30,800 nucleotides of DNA from an uncultured Collinsella sp. (GCA_902489955.1 CABUBY010000006.1:1-30800); one strand, 5' to 3'. Shown: positions 1 to 9,431, counted from the stretch's first letter. Notes: a model not told the origin generated them from the sequence alone. Made by a program: numbers and translations.

Positions 1-46
1 GGTTCCCCGCGTACGTGCCATCTGAGTAACCGAGGGGAGGGCGCAC

Positions 47-481
47 ATGGGAATGACGGGTGCATACGAGCGCAATCTCGATGCAAAAGGTCGTCTGTCC
101 CTGCCTGCACCCCTTCGCGAGGAGCTTGGAGAGCACGTTCGCGTGTTCAAAGCCCTGGATGTCGATGCTCTGTACGTGTTCTCTGCCGAGGCCTTCGATA
201 AGTGGGTCGAAGGACTCTTCGCGGGTCGTGAGGGCCACGAGGGTTTTAACCCGCGTGACATTAACGACCAGAAGCTCATGAGGGCGATCAACAAGCGCAC
301 CACGTCGATGGACGTGGACAGCGCCGGTCGTATCGGTCTTTCCGAGTCTCTCCGCAAGCAGGCGAACCTCGACCGCGAGGTCACGGTTGTGGGCAACTAC
401 GACCACCTTGAGGTTTGGGATCGCGCCGCGGCCGATGAGGACGATGACGATGAGGCCCTGCTGGACCTCTTCTTCTCGTAA
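47..481 (+). CDS. mraZ: Transcriptional regulator MraZ
   Basis: MraZ is a small DNA-binding protein that heads the dcw cluster and, in studied bacteria, binds repeats upstream of its own gene to control it. The 144-residue protein has the two AbrB-like half-domains of the family: DAKGRLSLP near residues 13-21 and DSAGRIGLS near residues 91-99, the conserved DxxGR signatures. The C-terminus is unusually acidic (ADEDDDDEALLDLFFS). The start at 47 is preferred because GGAGG at 36-40 lies six bases upstream; an ATG six bases further in would be too far from it. rsmH follows after 20 bases. Only 46 bases of upstream sequence are in the window, so the operator region cannot be judged. Confidence 0.96.
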   Translation: MGMTGAYERNLDAKGRLSLPAPLREELGEHVRVFKALDVDALYVFSAEAFDKWVEGLFAGREGHEGFNPRDINDQKLMRAINKRTTSMDVDSAGRIGLSESLRKQANLDREVTVVGNYDHLEVWDRAAADEDDDDEALLDLFFS

Positions 482-501
482 GGGCAAGGCACGGGTAACG
501 G

Positions 502-1467
502 ATGGAGCGTGGGATCTTGACACAAGAATATCGGCATGAACCTGTCATGCTCGGCGAAGTGCTTGAGTCGCTGCGGCTAAAGAGCGGCTCCGTTGTCTGC
601 GATTGCACCCTTGGCGGTGCCGGCCATTCGGTAAAGATGGCCGCGCAGGTGGGGGAGACGGGCCTTTTGCTCGGCGTCGATCAGGACGACATGGCCCTCG
701 AGGCCGCTGGCGCCCGTCTGGACCGCGAGGTTCCCGGCGTTCCGCACCAGCTGCTGAAGGGCAACTTCGGCGACTTGGACGAGCTGCTTTGCTCGGCCGA
801 GGTGCCCGGGGTCGATGGCTTCCTGTTCGATTTGGGCGTTTCGTCACCGCAACTCGATATCCCTGGCAGGGGCTTTTCGTATAACGAGGACGCCCCATTG
901 GACATGCGGATGGATCCGGGTAATAACACCTTAAACGCAGCTGAGGTCATCAACACCTATAACGAACACGACCTCGCCCGGATTCTACGCGTCTACGGCG
1001 AAGAGAAGTTCGCCTCGCAGATCGCGCGCGAGATCGTGCGCCGCCGCGAGCAAGAACCGATCGAAACCACCGGCCAATTTGTCGAGATCATCAAGGCGGG
1101 TATCCCGGCTGCCGCTCGTCGGCATGGCGGACACCCGGCCAAGAAAAGTTTCCAGGCCATTCGCATCGAGGTCAATCACGAGCTCGATGTGCTCGAACGA
1201 GGGCTTGATGCTGCCACCAGGTGGCTCAACCCGGGCGGACGTATCTGCGTCATCTCGTATCACTCGCTCGAGGACCGTATCGTAAAGAACCACTTTAAGG
1301 AGATGAGCCAGGGGTGCACGTGTCCGCCGGAGATTCCGGTGTGCGTGTGCGGCAACGTGCCGATACTCAAGGTCATCACCCGCAAACCCTTGGTTGCCCA
1401 GCCTGATGAGGTTGAGCGCAACCCTCGGGCGAGATCAGCCAAAATCCGCGTGGCGCAGCGTCTGTAG
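502..1467 (+). CDS. rsmH: 16S rRNA (cytosine(1402)-N(4))-methyltransferase RsmH
   Basis: RsmH transfers a methyl group from S-adenosylmethionine to N4 of C1402 in the 16S rRNA decoding centre. The sequence opens with the family hallmark HEPVML, followed by the SAM-binding motif CTLGGAGHS, FDLGVSSPQLD, GFSYNEDAPLDMRM, the FQAIRIEVNHEL block and ISYHSLEDRIVK, in the expected order. Its 321 residues match the usual length of about 310-320. The start is uncertain: ATG 502 has no good ribosome site, while an in-frame TTG at 517 has GGAG at 504-507 nine bases upstream and would give the more typical N-terminus MTQEYRHEPVML. It follows mraZ in the standard dcw order. Confidence 0.96.
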   Translation: MERGILTQEYRHEPVMLGEVLESLRLKSGSVVCDCTLGGAGHSVKMAAQVGETGLLLGVDQDDMALEAAGARLDREVPGVPHQLLKGNFGDLDELLCSAEVPGVDGFLFDLGVSSPQLDIPGRGFSYNEDAPLDMRMDPGNNTLNAAEVINTYNEHDLARILRVYGEEKFASQIAREIVRRREQEPIETTGQFVEIIKAGIPAAARRHGGHPAKKSFQAIRIEVNHELDVLERGLDAATRWLNPGGRICVISYHSLEDRIVKNHFKEMSQGCTCPPEIPVCVCGNVPILKVITRKPLVAQPDEVERNPRARSAKIRVAQRL

Positions 1468-1557
1468 GCGCGACCGCGCGATATTGGACCTCCCGCTCGC
1501 ACCATAAACGAAGCTTAAACACACTACCAACGTACTCGGGATGGGAGGCGACATATC

Positions 1558-2028
1558 ATGGGCTACAACACTTCAAGCGCAGCACTCGCCTATGATATGA
1601 ACGCCATGCCCGCCTATCGTGAGACGCCGCAGGCCCCCGTTGCTCCCCGTGAGCAGCGCACACCGCGCTTTGATGTCTACACGGGCGCGGGCCGTCAGGC
1701 AAACCAGGCGGTAAGCCCGGTTTTCATGAGCGTTCTTAAAACGTTTTGCATCATTGCGGCTATCTTCATGACGATCGGCGTCGCCCGCGTGGCGCTCGCC
1801 GGCGTTACGGCCCAGGTGCTCAACAGCAACGCCGAGCTTACCAACACGCTCGAAAAGGCGACCGATGAGAGCTCCGACCTGGAGGTCATGCATTCGGTCT
1901 ATGGCGCCGACACGCGCATTCGCGACCTTGCGGGCGCTTATGGCATGGTGGAGCCCAGCGAGAGCGTTACACTTGACTTTTCGCAGGATGCAGCCGCGGG
2001 CGCCAACGCGACCGCGACCGCTCAGTAG
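1558..2028 (+). CDS. ftsL: FtsL-like divisome protein (bitopic membrane protein)
   Basis: This is a 156-residue protein with a cytoplasmic N-terminal tail of about 58 residues, one membrane helix at about residues 60-80 (core CIIAAIFMTIGVARVAL) and an extracytoplasmic segment that looks like a short coiled coil (NSNAELTNTLEKATDESSDLEVMHS). FtsL proteins are poorly conserved in sequence; the call rests on this topology and on the position between rsmH and the septal PBP gene. FtsL normally pairs with FtsB/DivIC and FtsQ to activate FtsW-FtsI. GGGAGG about ten bases upstream supports the start. A 90-base gap separates it from rsmH. The N-terminal tail is long for the family. Confidence 0.75.
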   Translation: MGYNTSSAALAYDMNAMPAYRETPQAPVAPREQRTPRFDVYTGAGRQANQAVSPVFMSVLKTFCIIAAIFMTIGVARVALAGVTAQVLNSNAELTNTLEKATDESSDLEVMHSVYGADTRIRDLAGAYGMVEPSESVTLDFSQDAAAGANATATAQ

Positions 2029-2045
2029 CAAGACGGTAGCTGAGT

Positions 2046-3911
2046 ATGACAAATGACTATCGCCGCGGTTCCGATGGGGGCCGCGGTTCTGGACGTCCCT
2101 CGTCGCGGGGACGTTCTGGTTATCAAGGAACGGGTCGGCAATCTTACAACGCCGGGCAGTCCCGTGGCAACGACCCGGCGTCGCGACTTCGCGGCTCGGG
2201 CGGCCCTCAAGTGCATAACACCAGGTCGCGCAAGAGTTCGTCGACCGAATGGCTCACAGGCGCGCCTCTGCCTCGCCGCAAAGCCGTCATGGGCTTCATC
2301 GGGCTTGGCTTGGGCTTGGGCGTCTTTCGCCTTGCCGACTATCAAATTGTCGAAGCCGATAAACTGCGCGAGCGTGCCGATGCGCGCCGCCTGCTTGCGC
2401 AGACCCTCTATGCCAAACGTGGCACCGTCTACGACCGCAATGGTAACGTGCTGGCGTCGTCGGTCGAATGTCGCAACATCGCCGTGAACCCGCAGCTTGT
2501 CGAGGATGTTGACAAGACGGTGTCGGCGCTGGTCAAGGCAACTGGAATCGATAAAAAGACCTGCCGCAAGCTCGTTGAGTCCGATGGAACCTGGGTGTAT
2601 ATCAAGCGCCAGGTGGACGAAGACGATGTTGCGGCGCTGGAGAAGAAGAACCTGCCCGGCGTGCTTTTTGAGCAGGCCATGAAGCGCGTATATCCATACG
2701 GCAATCTGGCATCGCAGGTGCTGGGTGTAGTGAATGTAGACAACGACGGCTTGACGGGTCTCGAAAAGCAATACAACAAGCTTCTGACCGGCACGAACGG
2801 TTCTCTCGTACGCGAGCGCGCGAGGGACGGCAGCTATATCGCGGGCGGTGCCTATAAAAAGGTGGCTGCGGTCGACGGCGTTGATATCGTGACGACGCTC
2901 GACGTCAATATCCAGCGTGCGGCCGAGGATGCCCTGGCAGAGGCAGTTGAGAAGACTAAGGCCAAGAACGGCTCGGCGCTGGTCACCGATCCTACGACAG
3001 GCGAGATCTTGGCAGCCTGCTCGTATCCGACCTACGACCAGACCGATCTGGAAAACGCCAAGACCGAGGATATGAACTTGCGCCTGGTCACCGACGCCTA
3101 CGAGCCCGGCTCGGTCTTTAAGACGCTCGTGGCGGGCGCCGGCTTCGACTTGGGCGTCGTACGATCGAGTACGTCGTTTGAGGTGCCGGCGAGCATCAAG
3201 GTGGGCGACGATACCGTTACCGATGCCGATAAGCGCGACTATGGCATGACCATGGATGTGCGCGAGATGATGCGCCGTTCGTCCAATGTGGGCTTTGTCC
3301 TGGTGGGGCGCAAGATCGGTGCCGACGACTTTGCCGCCTATGTGGACAAGTGGGGCATCGGTCACAGCTCCGGTGTCGATTTTCCGGGCGAGAGCCTGGG
3401 CATCGTCAAGGAGCGTGACCAGTATGACGGCGCCACGCTGGGATCGATGAGCTTTGGACAGGCGCTGTCCGTCTCGCCGATTGAGATCGCACGTGCCGTG
3501 GGCGGCATCGCCAACGGCGGCGTGATGATGACACCGCACTTCTATAAGTCCAGCAAAGGCGACGAGAAGGACTGGGGCGAAGGCGAGCGCGCGATTTCTG
3601 AGGATGCCGCATCCCAGGTGACATCGTGCATGCAGACGGTCGTGTCCGAGGGAACGGGCGTTGGCGGCGCGGTTGACGGCTATGACGTGGCGGGCAAGAC
3701 CGGCACGGCCGAACGTGCCGACGAGAACGGCGGCTACCTTAAGGAGAACTACATGTCATCCTTTATGGGCTTTGCGCCGGCACAATCGCCCAAGGTGCTG
3801 TGCTATATCACGCTCGACGGAACGCCGAGCGGCTCAGATGCCGCTGCGGTGCCGTTCCAGTCCATTATGGCCAACGCACTCGACGTGCTGGGTATTCCGC
3901 ACACGAGCTAG
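2046..3911 (+). CDS. ftsI: Septal penicillin-binding protein, class B transpeptidase (FtsI/PbpB)
   Basis: This is a class B PBP that cross-links septal peptidoglycan as the partner of FtsW. Residues 1-81 form a basic Gly/Ser/Arg-rich cytoplasmic tail, the membrane helix starts at about residue 82 (GFIGLGLGLGVF), and the PBP dimerisation domain follows (KRGTVYDRNGNVLA). The transpeptidase triad is complete: SVFK with the nucleophile Ser356 and Lys359, SSN at 412-414, and KTGT starting at Lys551. There are no C-terminal PASTA repeats. Its 621 residues are normal for the family. No convincing ribosome site precedes ATG 2046, 17 bases after ftsL, so translation may be coupled to ftsL. murE, which usually follows this gene, is absent. 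Confidence 0.95.
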   Translation: MTNDYRRGSDGGRGSGRPSSRGRSGYQGTGRQSYNAGQSRGNDPASRLRGSGGPQVHNTRSRKSSSTEWLTGAPLPRRKAVMGFIGLGLGLGVFRLADYQIVEADKLRERADARRLLAQTLYAKRGTVYDRNGNVLASSVECRNIAVNPQLVEDVDKTVSALVKATGIDKKTCRKLVESDGTWVYIKRQVDEDDVAALEKKNLPGVLFEQAMKRVYPYGNLASQVLGVVNVDNDGLTGLEKQYNKLLTGTNGSLVRERARDGSYIAGGAYKKVAAVDGVDIVTTLDVNIQRAAEDALAEAVEKTKAKNGSALVTDPTTGEILAACSYPTYDQTDLENAKTEDMNLRLVTDAYEPGSVFKTLVAGAGFDLGVVRSSTSFEVPASIKVGDDTVTDADKRDYGMTMDVREMMRRSSNVGFVLVGRKIGADDFAAYVDKWGIGHSSGVDFPGESLGIVKERDQYDGATLGSMSFGQALSVSPIEIARAVGGIANGGVMMTPHFYKSSKGDEKDWGEGERAISEDAASQVTSCMQTVVSEGTGVGGAVDGYDVAGKTGTAERADENGGYLKENYMSSFMGFAPAQSPKVLCYITLDGTPSGSDAAAVPFQSIMANALDVLGIPHTS

Positions 3912-4038
3912 GGGGTTACAATCTTTGGGGCGTGGTTTGTTGTCCCATATGAGGGGTGTTCACATGCCCTGCACCACGCATACGCGGCGCTGGGATACAA
4001 TACGCCGATAGCATTATTAGGTTTACAGGGGAGCTGCA

Positions 4039-5463
4039 ATGATAGAGATCGCCGTCAACAACCTCGCGGCCGCAACAGGGGCCCGAACCGTGACGGGAGA
4101 AGCCGATCGGGTATGCCGCGGGTGCGTTATCGACTCGCGCCAGGTCGAGGAAGGGACGATTTTCGTCGCCTTTCCCGGTGAAAACGTCGACGGCAATGAT
4201 TTTGCTTCCCGTGCCGTCCAGTCGGGTGCCGGCGCCGTCGTGATGACGCGTGAGCCCGAGGCCGAGTTGGTCTCGCTGGCGCAGGACAAGGGCTGTGCCA
4301 TCTTGCTGACCGATGATCCCGAGGAGTTTCTGCTGCGTTTGGCGCACACGTATCGCCTGGAGCTTGGCTGCTTGGTCGTTGGCATTACCGGTTCCATCGG
4401 TAAGACGACGACCAAGGACGTGCTCGCCGCCGTGCTCGCCAAGCGCTATCGTGTCTGGGCCACCAAGGGCAATTTCAATAACCTGATCGGCATGCCGCTC
4501 ACGGTGCTTTCCGCTCCGGCCGATACCGAGGTCCTGGTGCTCGAGATGGGCATGAACCATTTCCACGAGATCGAGCGCCTGTCCCAGTCCGCCAATCCCA
4601 ACCTTGCCATCGTGAGCAAGATTGGTACCTCTCATATCGGCATTTTGGGTAGCCGCGAGAACATCGCCCGCGCTAAGGCCGAGATTGTCCAGGGTATGTG
4701 CGCCGCTGGCGACTTCTTGCCGCTGCTGGTTTTGGGCGGCGAGGACGACTTTACGCCGTTCATTCGCGATACGTTCGCCCAGCCTGCTGGTATCGACGTG
4801 ATGCTGGCCGGCGTCTCGGACGATGATGAGGTCCGTGCCCGCGACATTCGTGTTGATGACGAGGGCCGTCCGGTCTTTACGCTCGATTTTGGCCAGGGTG
4901 AGACGATCGATACCATGCTTGCCATCCCCGGCGTGCAGTCCGTTCCTAATGCCGTTAAGGCCGCCGCGGTTGCCTATCGCCTGGGCGTGACGCCCGAGCA
5001 GATCGATGCTGCCTTTAGGGGCCTCACGATCACCGGTCACCGCCAGGAGATCAAGCGTGCCAAGAGCGGTGCCCGCGTCATCGACGATTCCTATAACGCC
5101 AGCGCCGAATCCATGGCTGCTGGCCTCGATCTGCTGTGCTCGCTTTCGTGCACGGGGTCTCGCATGGCGATCCTGGGCGAGATGGGCGAGATGGGCGATG
5201 AGGCTCCTCGCATGCATGAGCTCGTGGGCGCTTATGCCGCCGCCAAGAAGCTCGACATGCTGGCGTGCGTGGGTGGTGAGCTGGCACAGCTTATGGCCGA
5301 TGCCGCGCGTATGATGGGCATGGACGAGGACCGCATCCAGGTGTTCTCCGATTATCAGCAGGTGCTCGACCGCATGGGCGGCGCGCTTGAAAAACATGAT
5401 GTTGTACTAGTCAAGGGTTCCCGCTTTGTTGAGCTCGACCGCTTTGTGGAAGGTGTGTGCTAG
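4039..5463 (+). CDS. murF: UDP-N-acetylmuramoyl-tripeptide--D-alanyl-D-alanine ligase
   Basis: MurF uses ATP to join D-Ala-D-Ala to the UDP-MurNAc-tripeptide, the last cytoplasmic step of the precursor. The Mur ligase architecture is clear: an N-terminal UDP-binding domain with VIDSRQVEEGTIFVA, the P-loop GSIGKTTTK (Gly118 to Lys126, catalytic Lys122), VLEMGMNHFHEI, SKIGTSHIG, the central-domain motif VIDDSYNASAESM and a C-terminal domain (VLVKGSRFVELD). Its 474 residues are typical. GGGGAG just before ATG 4039 is the ribosome site. A gap of 127 bases precedes it, where murE would normally be. TACAAT at 3996-4001 resembles a -10 box but no -35 box accompanies it. mraY starts three bases after the stop. 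Confidence 0.97.
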   Translation: MIEIAVNNLAAATGARTVTGEADRVCRGCVIDSRQVEEGTIFVAFPGENVDGNDFASRAVQSGAGAVVMTREPEAELVSLAQDKGCAILLTDDPEEFLLRLAHTYRLELGCLVVGITGSIGKTTTKDVLAAVLAKRYRVWATKGNFNNLIGMPLTVLSAPADTEVLVLEMGMNHFHEIERLSQSANPNLAIVSKIGTSHIGILGSRENIARAKAEIVQGMCAAGDFLPLLVLGGEDDFTPFIRDTFAQPAGIDVMLAGVSDDDEVRARDIRVDDEGRPVFTLDFGQGETIDTMLAIPGVQSVPNAVKAAAVAYRLGVTPEQIDAAFRGLTITGHRQEIKRAKSGARVIDDSYNASAESMAAGLDLLCSLSCTGSRMAILGEMGEMGDEAPRMHELVGAYAAAKKLDMLACVGGELAQLMADAARMMGMDEDRIQVFSDYQQVLDRMGGALEKHDVVLVKGSRFVELDRFVEGVC

Positions 5464-5466
5464 CCC

Positions 5467-6486
5467 ATGTTCGGCAATCCCTCGTATCCAACGTATCAGG
5501 CTTTTTTGGGGCTTGGCATCGCCGCCGCCATTGCGCTGCTGCTTATGCCGTGGTGGATCAAGCTGCTCAAGGTCGAGGGTATCGGCCAGCAGGTTCGTGC
5601 CGACGGCCCCAAGCGTCATTTGGTTAAGCAGGGAACGCCCACCATGGGTGGCGTTGTCATCCTCGTCGCGATCTCGCTGACCTGCCTGCTGATGGGCAAG
5701 CTCACCACCGAGCTCGTGCTCGTGCTGCTCGCCACGCTGGCGACCGGCGTGCTGGGCCTGATCGACGACCTGACCTCCGTTACGCATGGGCGCTCGCTCG
5801 GTCTGACGCCTCATGCCAAGATGATCGGCCTAACCATTATCTGTGTCACCTTTACGGTGCTTGCCGTTAACTGGTGCGGCGTCGCCCCCGAGATTCGTTT
5901 TCCCGGCGGCCTGACGATTGACCTCGGTGTTCTTTCGCCCACCATCTGCGGCCTTTCGTTCCCGTGGCTCTACATTGTCTTTTGCTGGCTGATGATCGCC
6001 GGTCTTTCTAATGCCGTGAACCTGACCGATGGCCTTGACGGTCTTGCTGGCGGCACCTCTATGATCGCCATGCTCGCCATGGCTGCGATGGCGTTTTTGC
6101 ACGGAGACGTGAACCTGTCCATCTTCTGCACCGCGTGTGCCGGTGCCTGCTTGGGCTTTCTGTGGTTCAACTGCTATCCGGCGAGCATCTTTATGGGCGA
6201 TACCGGCTCGCTTGCCCTGGGCGCCGCGTTTGCCTGCACGTCCATCATGACCAACACCGAGGTCGTCTCCCTCATTATCGGCGGCCTGTTTATCGTTGAG
6301 ACCCTGTCGGTCATGATTCAGGTTGTCTACTTCCACTTTACGCACAAGCGCGTCTTCCTTATGGCGCCCATCCATCATCATTTCGAAAAGAAGGGCTGGG
6401 CCGAGACCAAGGTCGTCATCCGTTTTTGGATTATCGCTGCGGCCTTTGGTGCCGTTGGCCTTGCCCTGTTCTTCCAGTTGGGATAG
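5467..6486 (+). CDS. mraY: Phospho-N-acetylmuramoyl-pentapeptide-transferase
   Basis: MraY moves phospho-MurNAc-pentapeptide from UDP to undecaprenyl phosphate, forming lipid I at the inner face of the membrane. The 339-residue protein is highly hydrophobic, with about ten membrane segments. It carries the family motifs PTMGG, LGLIDD (the catalytic and metal-binding Asp pair), NLTDGLDGLAGG, FMGDTGSLALG and the HHHFEKKGW block near the C-terminus. The start three bases after murF is supported by GGAAGG inside the end of murF. murD follows after nine bases. Confidence 0.97.
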   Translation: MFGNPSYPTYQAFLGLGIAAAIALLLMPWWIKLLKVEGIGQQVRADGPKRHLVKQGTPTMGGVVILVAISLTCLLMGKLTTELVLVLLATLATGVLGLIDDLTSVTHGRSLGLTPHAKMIGLTIICVTFTVLAVNWCGVAPEIRFPGGLTIDLGVLSPTICGLSFPWLYIVFCWLMIAGLSNAVNLTDGLDGLAGGTSMIAMLAMAAMAFLHGDVNLSIFCTACAGACLGFLWFNCYPASIFMGDTGSLALGAAFACTSIMTNTEVVSLIIGGLFIVETLSVMIQVVYFHFTHKRVFLMAPIHHHFEKKGWAETKVVIRFWIIAAAFGAVGLALFFQLG

Positions 6487-6495
6487 TGGTCTTTC

Positions 6496-7902
6496 ATGCC
6501 TCTTGCTGATGTCTTTAGCCTGCTCGTTTTGGGTCAGGGCAAATCCGGTCTCGATGTCGCCCGCTGGGCGCTGGCACATCCCGAGCGCGTAAGCGCCGTT
6601 ACCGTGTATGGCGGCGGCACCTCTGAGCCCAATGACGCCACGCGTGCGCTCGAGGCTGCTGGTGCGTCGTTTGTCTATGGGACCGAACAGGTCGAGGGCG
6701 CCTATGACGTATGCGTGACGTGCCCGGGCATCTCGGAGTTCTCGGGCTTCTTTAAGGCCGGGCGCGAGCATGCCGCCCAGATTATGGGTGAGCCCGAGTT
6801 TGCCTATCGCCTGTCGCCCGATAACTGGATTGCCATTACGGGTACCAACGGCAAGACGACCACCACGTCGCTGACTGATTACCTGCTCAAGGCTGCCGGC
6901 GAGGCCAGCGTTGCTGTCGGCAACATCGGCGAGCCGCCGGTCAACGAGATTGACGGCCGAGCCCACAACGAGTGGTTTGTGGCTGAGCTCTCGAGCTATC
7001 AGATTGCTACGACAACCGAGCTCCACCCCCGCGTGGCGGTGCTGCTCAACATCACTCCCGACCACTTGGGCTGGCATAAGAGCCATAAGAACTATGCGCT
7101 TGCCAAGATCAAACTGTTTGACAATATGGTCGATGACGATCTGGTGGTTGTCGACGTCGAAGACGCCGGCATTCACGAGTTCGATGAGTACATCTACACG
7201 CCGGGTCGTCGCATCTGCAAGGTTGCCTTTGACGAGCCTGAGGGCGAGGATGCCGCCTTTGTGCGCGATGGCAAGATGATCGTGCGTCTGAAGGGTGTCG
7301 AGACCCCGCTCATCGCTACATCCGAGCTCAAGATCTCGGGCCATCACAATGTTATCAATGCCCTGTGCGCTGCCGTGGCTGCCTTGGCGGTCGGTGCTGA
7401 TGTCGACGGTGTCTGCTGCGGTCTTGCCTCGTTCCAGCCGCTCGAGCACCGCGTGGAGCCGTGTGGCGAGATTGACGGCGTGCGCTACGTCAACGATTCC
7501 AAGGCGACCAACACCGATGCGGTCGAGAAGGCACTGACGGCATTTCCCGATGACGACGTGATCTTGCTGCTCGGCGGCCACGATAAGGGCACGCCGCTCA
7601 CGGACTTTGCGCGCGTCGTTATGGACAACGTGCGCTCGGTCGTCTGCTTTGGCGATGCGCGCGAGCGCTTCACCGCCGCTATGGACGAGGCTGATGTCGA
7701 TGGCGATGTGGATATCGCCCAGGCGGATGACCTGCGCGACGCCGTGGACGTTGCCCGTTCGTTGTCGAGCCGTGGTGACGTGATCTTACTTTCTCCTGCC
7801 TGCTCTTCGTTCGATGAGTTCTCGGGCTATGAGGAGCGCGGCCGCGTGTTTAAGGACTACGTGGCTCAGCTTGCCGCTACAGCGAAATCACAAATGGAAT
7901 AG
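6496..7902 (+). CDS. murD: UDP-N-acetylmuramoylalanine--D-glutamate ligase
   Basis: MurD adds D-glutamate to UDP-MurNAc-L-Ala. The 468-residue sequence shows the N-terminal Rossmann domain (LVLGQGKSGLDVARW), the conserved CPGIS, the P-loop TGTNGKTTT (Thr115 onward, Lys120), the ELSSYQI block, LNITPDHLGWH (metal and carbamylated-lysine region), EHRVEP, NDSKATNTDAV and the C-terminal LLLGGHDKGTP. The length is close to the family norm of about 440-470. It sits nine bases after mraY; no strong Shine-Dalgarno is evident, so translation may be coupled. ftsW begins eight bases after its stop. Confidence 0.96.
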   Translation: MPLADVFSLLVLGQGKSGLDVARWALAHPERVSAVTVYGGGTSEPNDATRALEAAGASFVYGTEQVEGAYDVCVTCPGISEFSGFFKAGREHAAQIMGEPEFAYRLSPDNWIAITGTNGKTTTTSLTDYLLKAAGEASVAVGNIGEPPVNEIDGRAHNEWFVAELSSYQIATTTELHPRVAVLLNITPDHLGWHKSHKNYALAKIKLFDNMVDDDLVVVDVEDAGIHEFDEYIYTPGRRICKVAFDEPEGEDAAFVRDGKMIVRLKGVETPLIATSELKISGHHNVINALCAAVAALAVGADVDGVCCGLASFQPLEHRVEPCGEIDGVRYVNDSKATNTDAVEKALTAFPDDDVILLLGGHDKGTPLTDFARVVMDNVRSVVCFGDARERFTAAMDEADVDGDVDIAQADDLRDAVDVARSLSSRGDVILLSPACSSFDEFSGYEERGRVFKDYVAQLAATAKSQME

Positions 7903-7910
7903 GGGTTGCG

Positions 7911-9431
7911 GTGAGAGAGGAGAGCCCCCGACAAGGTATGAGGAGGCCCGACTCGGACCGTGCTTCCTCACGTCGCATCACACCGCGTTCCGGCCGCGGC
8001 GGGCAGTCGTTTAGCGAACGCTATATTGCCGGCGTTCCCGCCCGTATCATGCGCCCCCGCTTGATATTCATGGCCTGCTTGTTTACCTTGGTATGCTTTG
8101 GCCTGCTGATGGTGTACTCGGCGTCTTCGGTCGAGGCGCTGCACGAGAATGGCTCGGCGACGTTTTTTCTGGGTCGACAGGCCGCGTTTTCCGTGGTCGG
8201 TGTTCTGGCGCTGATTGCCATCGTGCGCGTTTTGCCGGACAGCTGGTTTGGGGAGGATGTGCTCAGGATCTTCCTTATCGGCATGATAGGGCTACTGCTT
8301 CTGGTGTTCTTGGTGGGCAGCGGCAGCCGTGGCGCCACGCGCTGGCTCAACATCGCCGGTATTCAGTTCCAGCCTTCCGAGTTTTTAAAGCCATTTGCCA
8401 TTGCGTATTCGGCCATCATGCTTGATCGCTTCTTTTCGCCCGGTGGCAACATCAACGAATTCCTTCGCAAGATGGGCATCTACCTGGGCATTTCGCTCTT
8501 TCTGATCTTTATCCAGCCCGATTTCGGTACTGTCCTGATCATCCTGTTGACCCTCATGTGCATGGCGTTGTTTGCGGGTCTCGACCCCAGATTTATCATC
8601 GGCGTGCTAATCTTCGGCATTCTCGTGATCGTGATTGCGCTTGTCGCAGAGCCGTACCGTATGGTGCGTATTCAGGTTGCCTTGAACCCTTGGGCCGACG
8701 AGTATGGTGACGGCTATCAGGCCACGCTTGCAATCATGGCCTTTGCCTCGGGCGGTCTGTTCGGCCGCGGCATTGGCAACTCAACCATGAAGTACTCGTA
8801 TCTGCCCGAAGCGCACAACGACTACATCCTGGCCATCATTGGCGAGGAAGTCGGTTTTGTCGGAACCGTGCTGTTCTTCTTGGTGTTTGCGATGCTGATC
8901 TACTCGGCGTTTCGCATTGCCGAGCAGGCGACCGATCGTCGGGGCGCGCTTATGGCGTCTGGCTCCGCGGTCATTCTCGCGGTGCAGTTTTTGATTAATG
9001 CGCTGGGCATCCTCAACGTGTTTCCCATGACGGGCAAACCGCTGCCGTTTATTAGCTACGGCGGTTCGTCGATTATTGTGTCGCTCATGCTTGCCGGGTT
9101 GATCTTGCGCGTTTCGTACGAGAGCGGCCGCCGCGATGAGTATGACCGCCGCCGTGAGAGCTTTGCCGTTATGGATGAGAGTACCGCCGGCGTGCCCCAC
9201 GTGCGCGGCGAGCGATCTTCGCGTAACGGTTTTACCGTCCTGGATGGCTCTGCGACCGAGCCGGCAGCTCGTCCACGCTCGCGAACGGCTCCGCAAGGTC
9301 GTCCGCAGCGCCCCAGCCCTCGCAACGCGGGCGGCGGATATAATCGAATCGATTTGAACTCGGACCCGTCGGCGCGTCTGCGTACCGACGACCAGGGACC
9401 GCGTGTACGAAGGGACTACCATGACCGATAA
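7911..9431 (+). CDS. ftsW: Septal peptidoglycan glycosyltransferase FtsW (SEDS family)
   Basis: FtsW is the SEDS glycosyltransferase that polymerises lipid II at the septum with FtsI. About ten membrane helices occupy residues 45-400, with the family motifs GSRGATRWLNI, QPSEFLK, PDFGT, the AHNDYILAIIGEEVGFVG segment and MTGKPLPFISYGGSS. The GTG start at 7911 has AGGGG six bases upstream; ATG 7938 is an alternative that shortens the basic N-tail. Two oddities are the Arg-rich cytoplasmic N-tail of about 45 residues and the C-terminal tail of about 100 residues after the last helix, rich in Arg, Pro, Ser and Asp and predicted disordered. The end overlaps murG by 11 bases. Confidence 0.96.
   Translation: MREESPRQGMRRPDSDRASSRRITPRSGRGGQSFSERYIAGVPARIMRPRLIFMACLFTLVCFGLLMVYSASSVEALHENGSATFFLGRQAAFSVVGVLALIAIVRVLPDSWFGEDVLRIFLIGMIGLLLLVFLVGSGSRGATRWLNIAGIQFQPSEFLKPFAIAYSAIMLDRFFSPGGNINEFLRKMGIYLGISLFLIFIQPDFGTVLIILLTLMCMALFAGLDPRFIIGVLIFGILVIVIALVAEPYRMVRIQVALNPWADEYGDGYQATLAIMAFASGGLFGRGIGNSTMKYSYLPEAHNDYILAIIGEEVGFVGTVLFFLVFAMLIYSAFRIAEQATDRRGALMASGSAVILAVQFLINALGILNVFPMTGKPLPFISYGGSSIIVSLMLAGLILRVSYESGRRDEYDRRRESFAVMDESTAGVPHVRGERSSRNGFTVLDGSATEPAARPRSRTAPQGRPQRPSPRNAGGGYNRIDLNSDPSARLRTDDQGPRVRRDYHDR

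Noticed and set aside
1..46. MraZ-binding boxes upstream of mraZ
   Set aside because: Only 46 bases are visible and no repeated TGGG-type box with regular spacing can be seen.
2022..3539. Long open frame on the minus strand opposite ftsI (about 505 codons), and a similar one at 5830-7581 opposite mraY-murD
   Set aside because: Both are antisense to genes with complete catalytic motifs. They have no recognisable domains and arise from codon bias in GC-rich DNA.
3990..4005. Promoter for murF at TACAAT 3996-4001
   Set aside because: No -35-like hexamer at suitable spacing and no TG extension; kept only as a remark in the murF entry.
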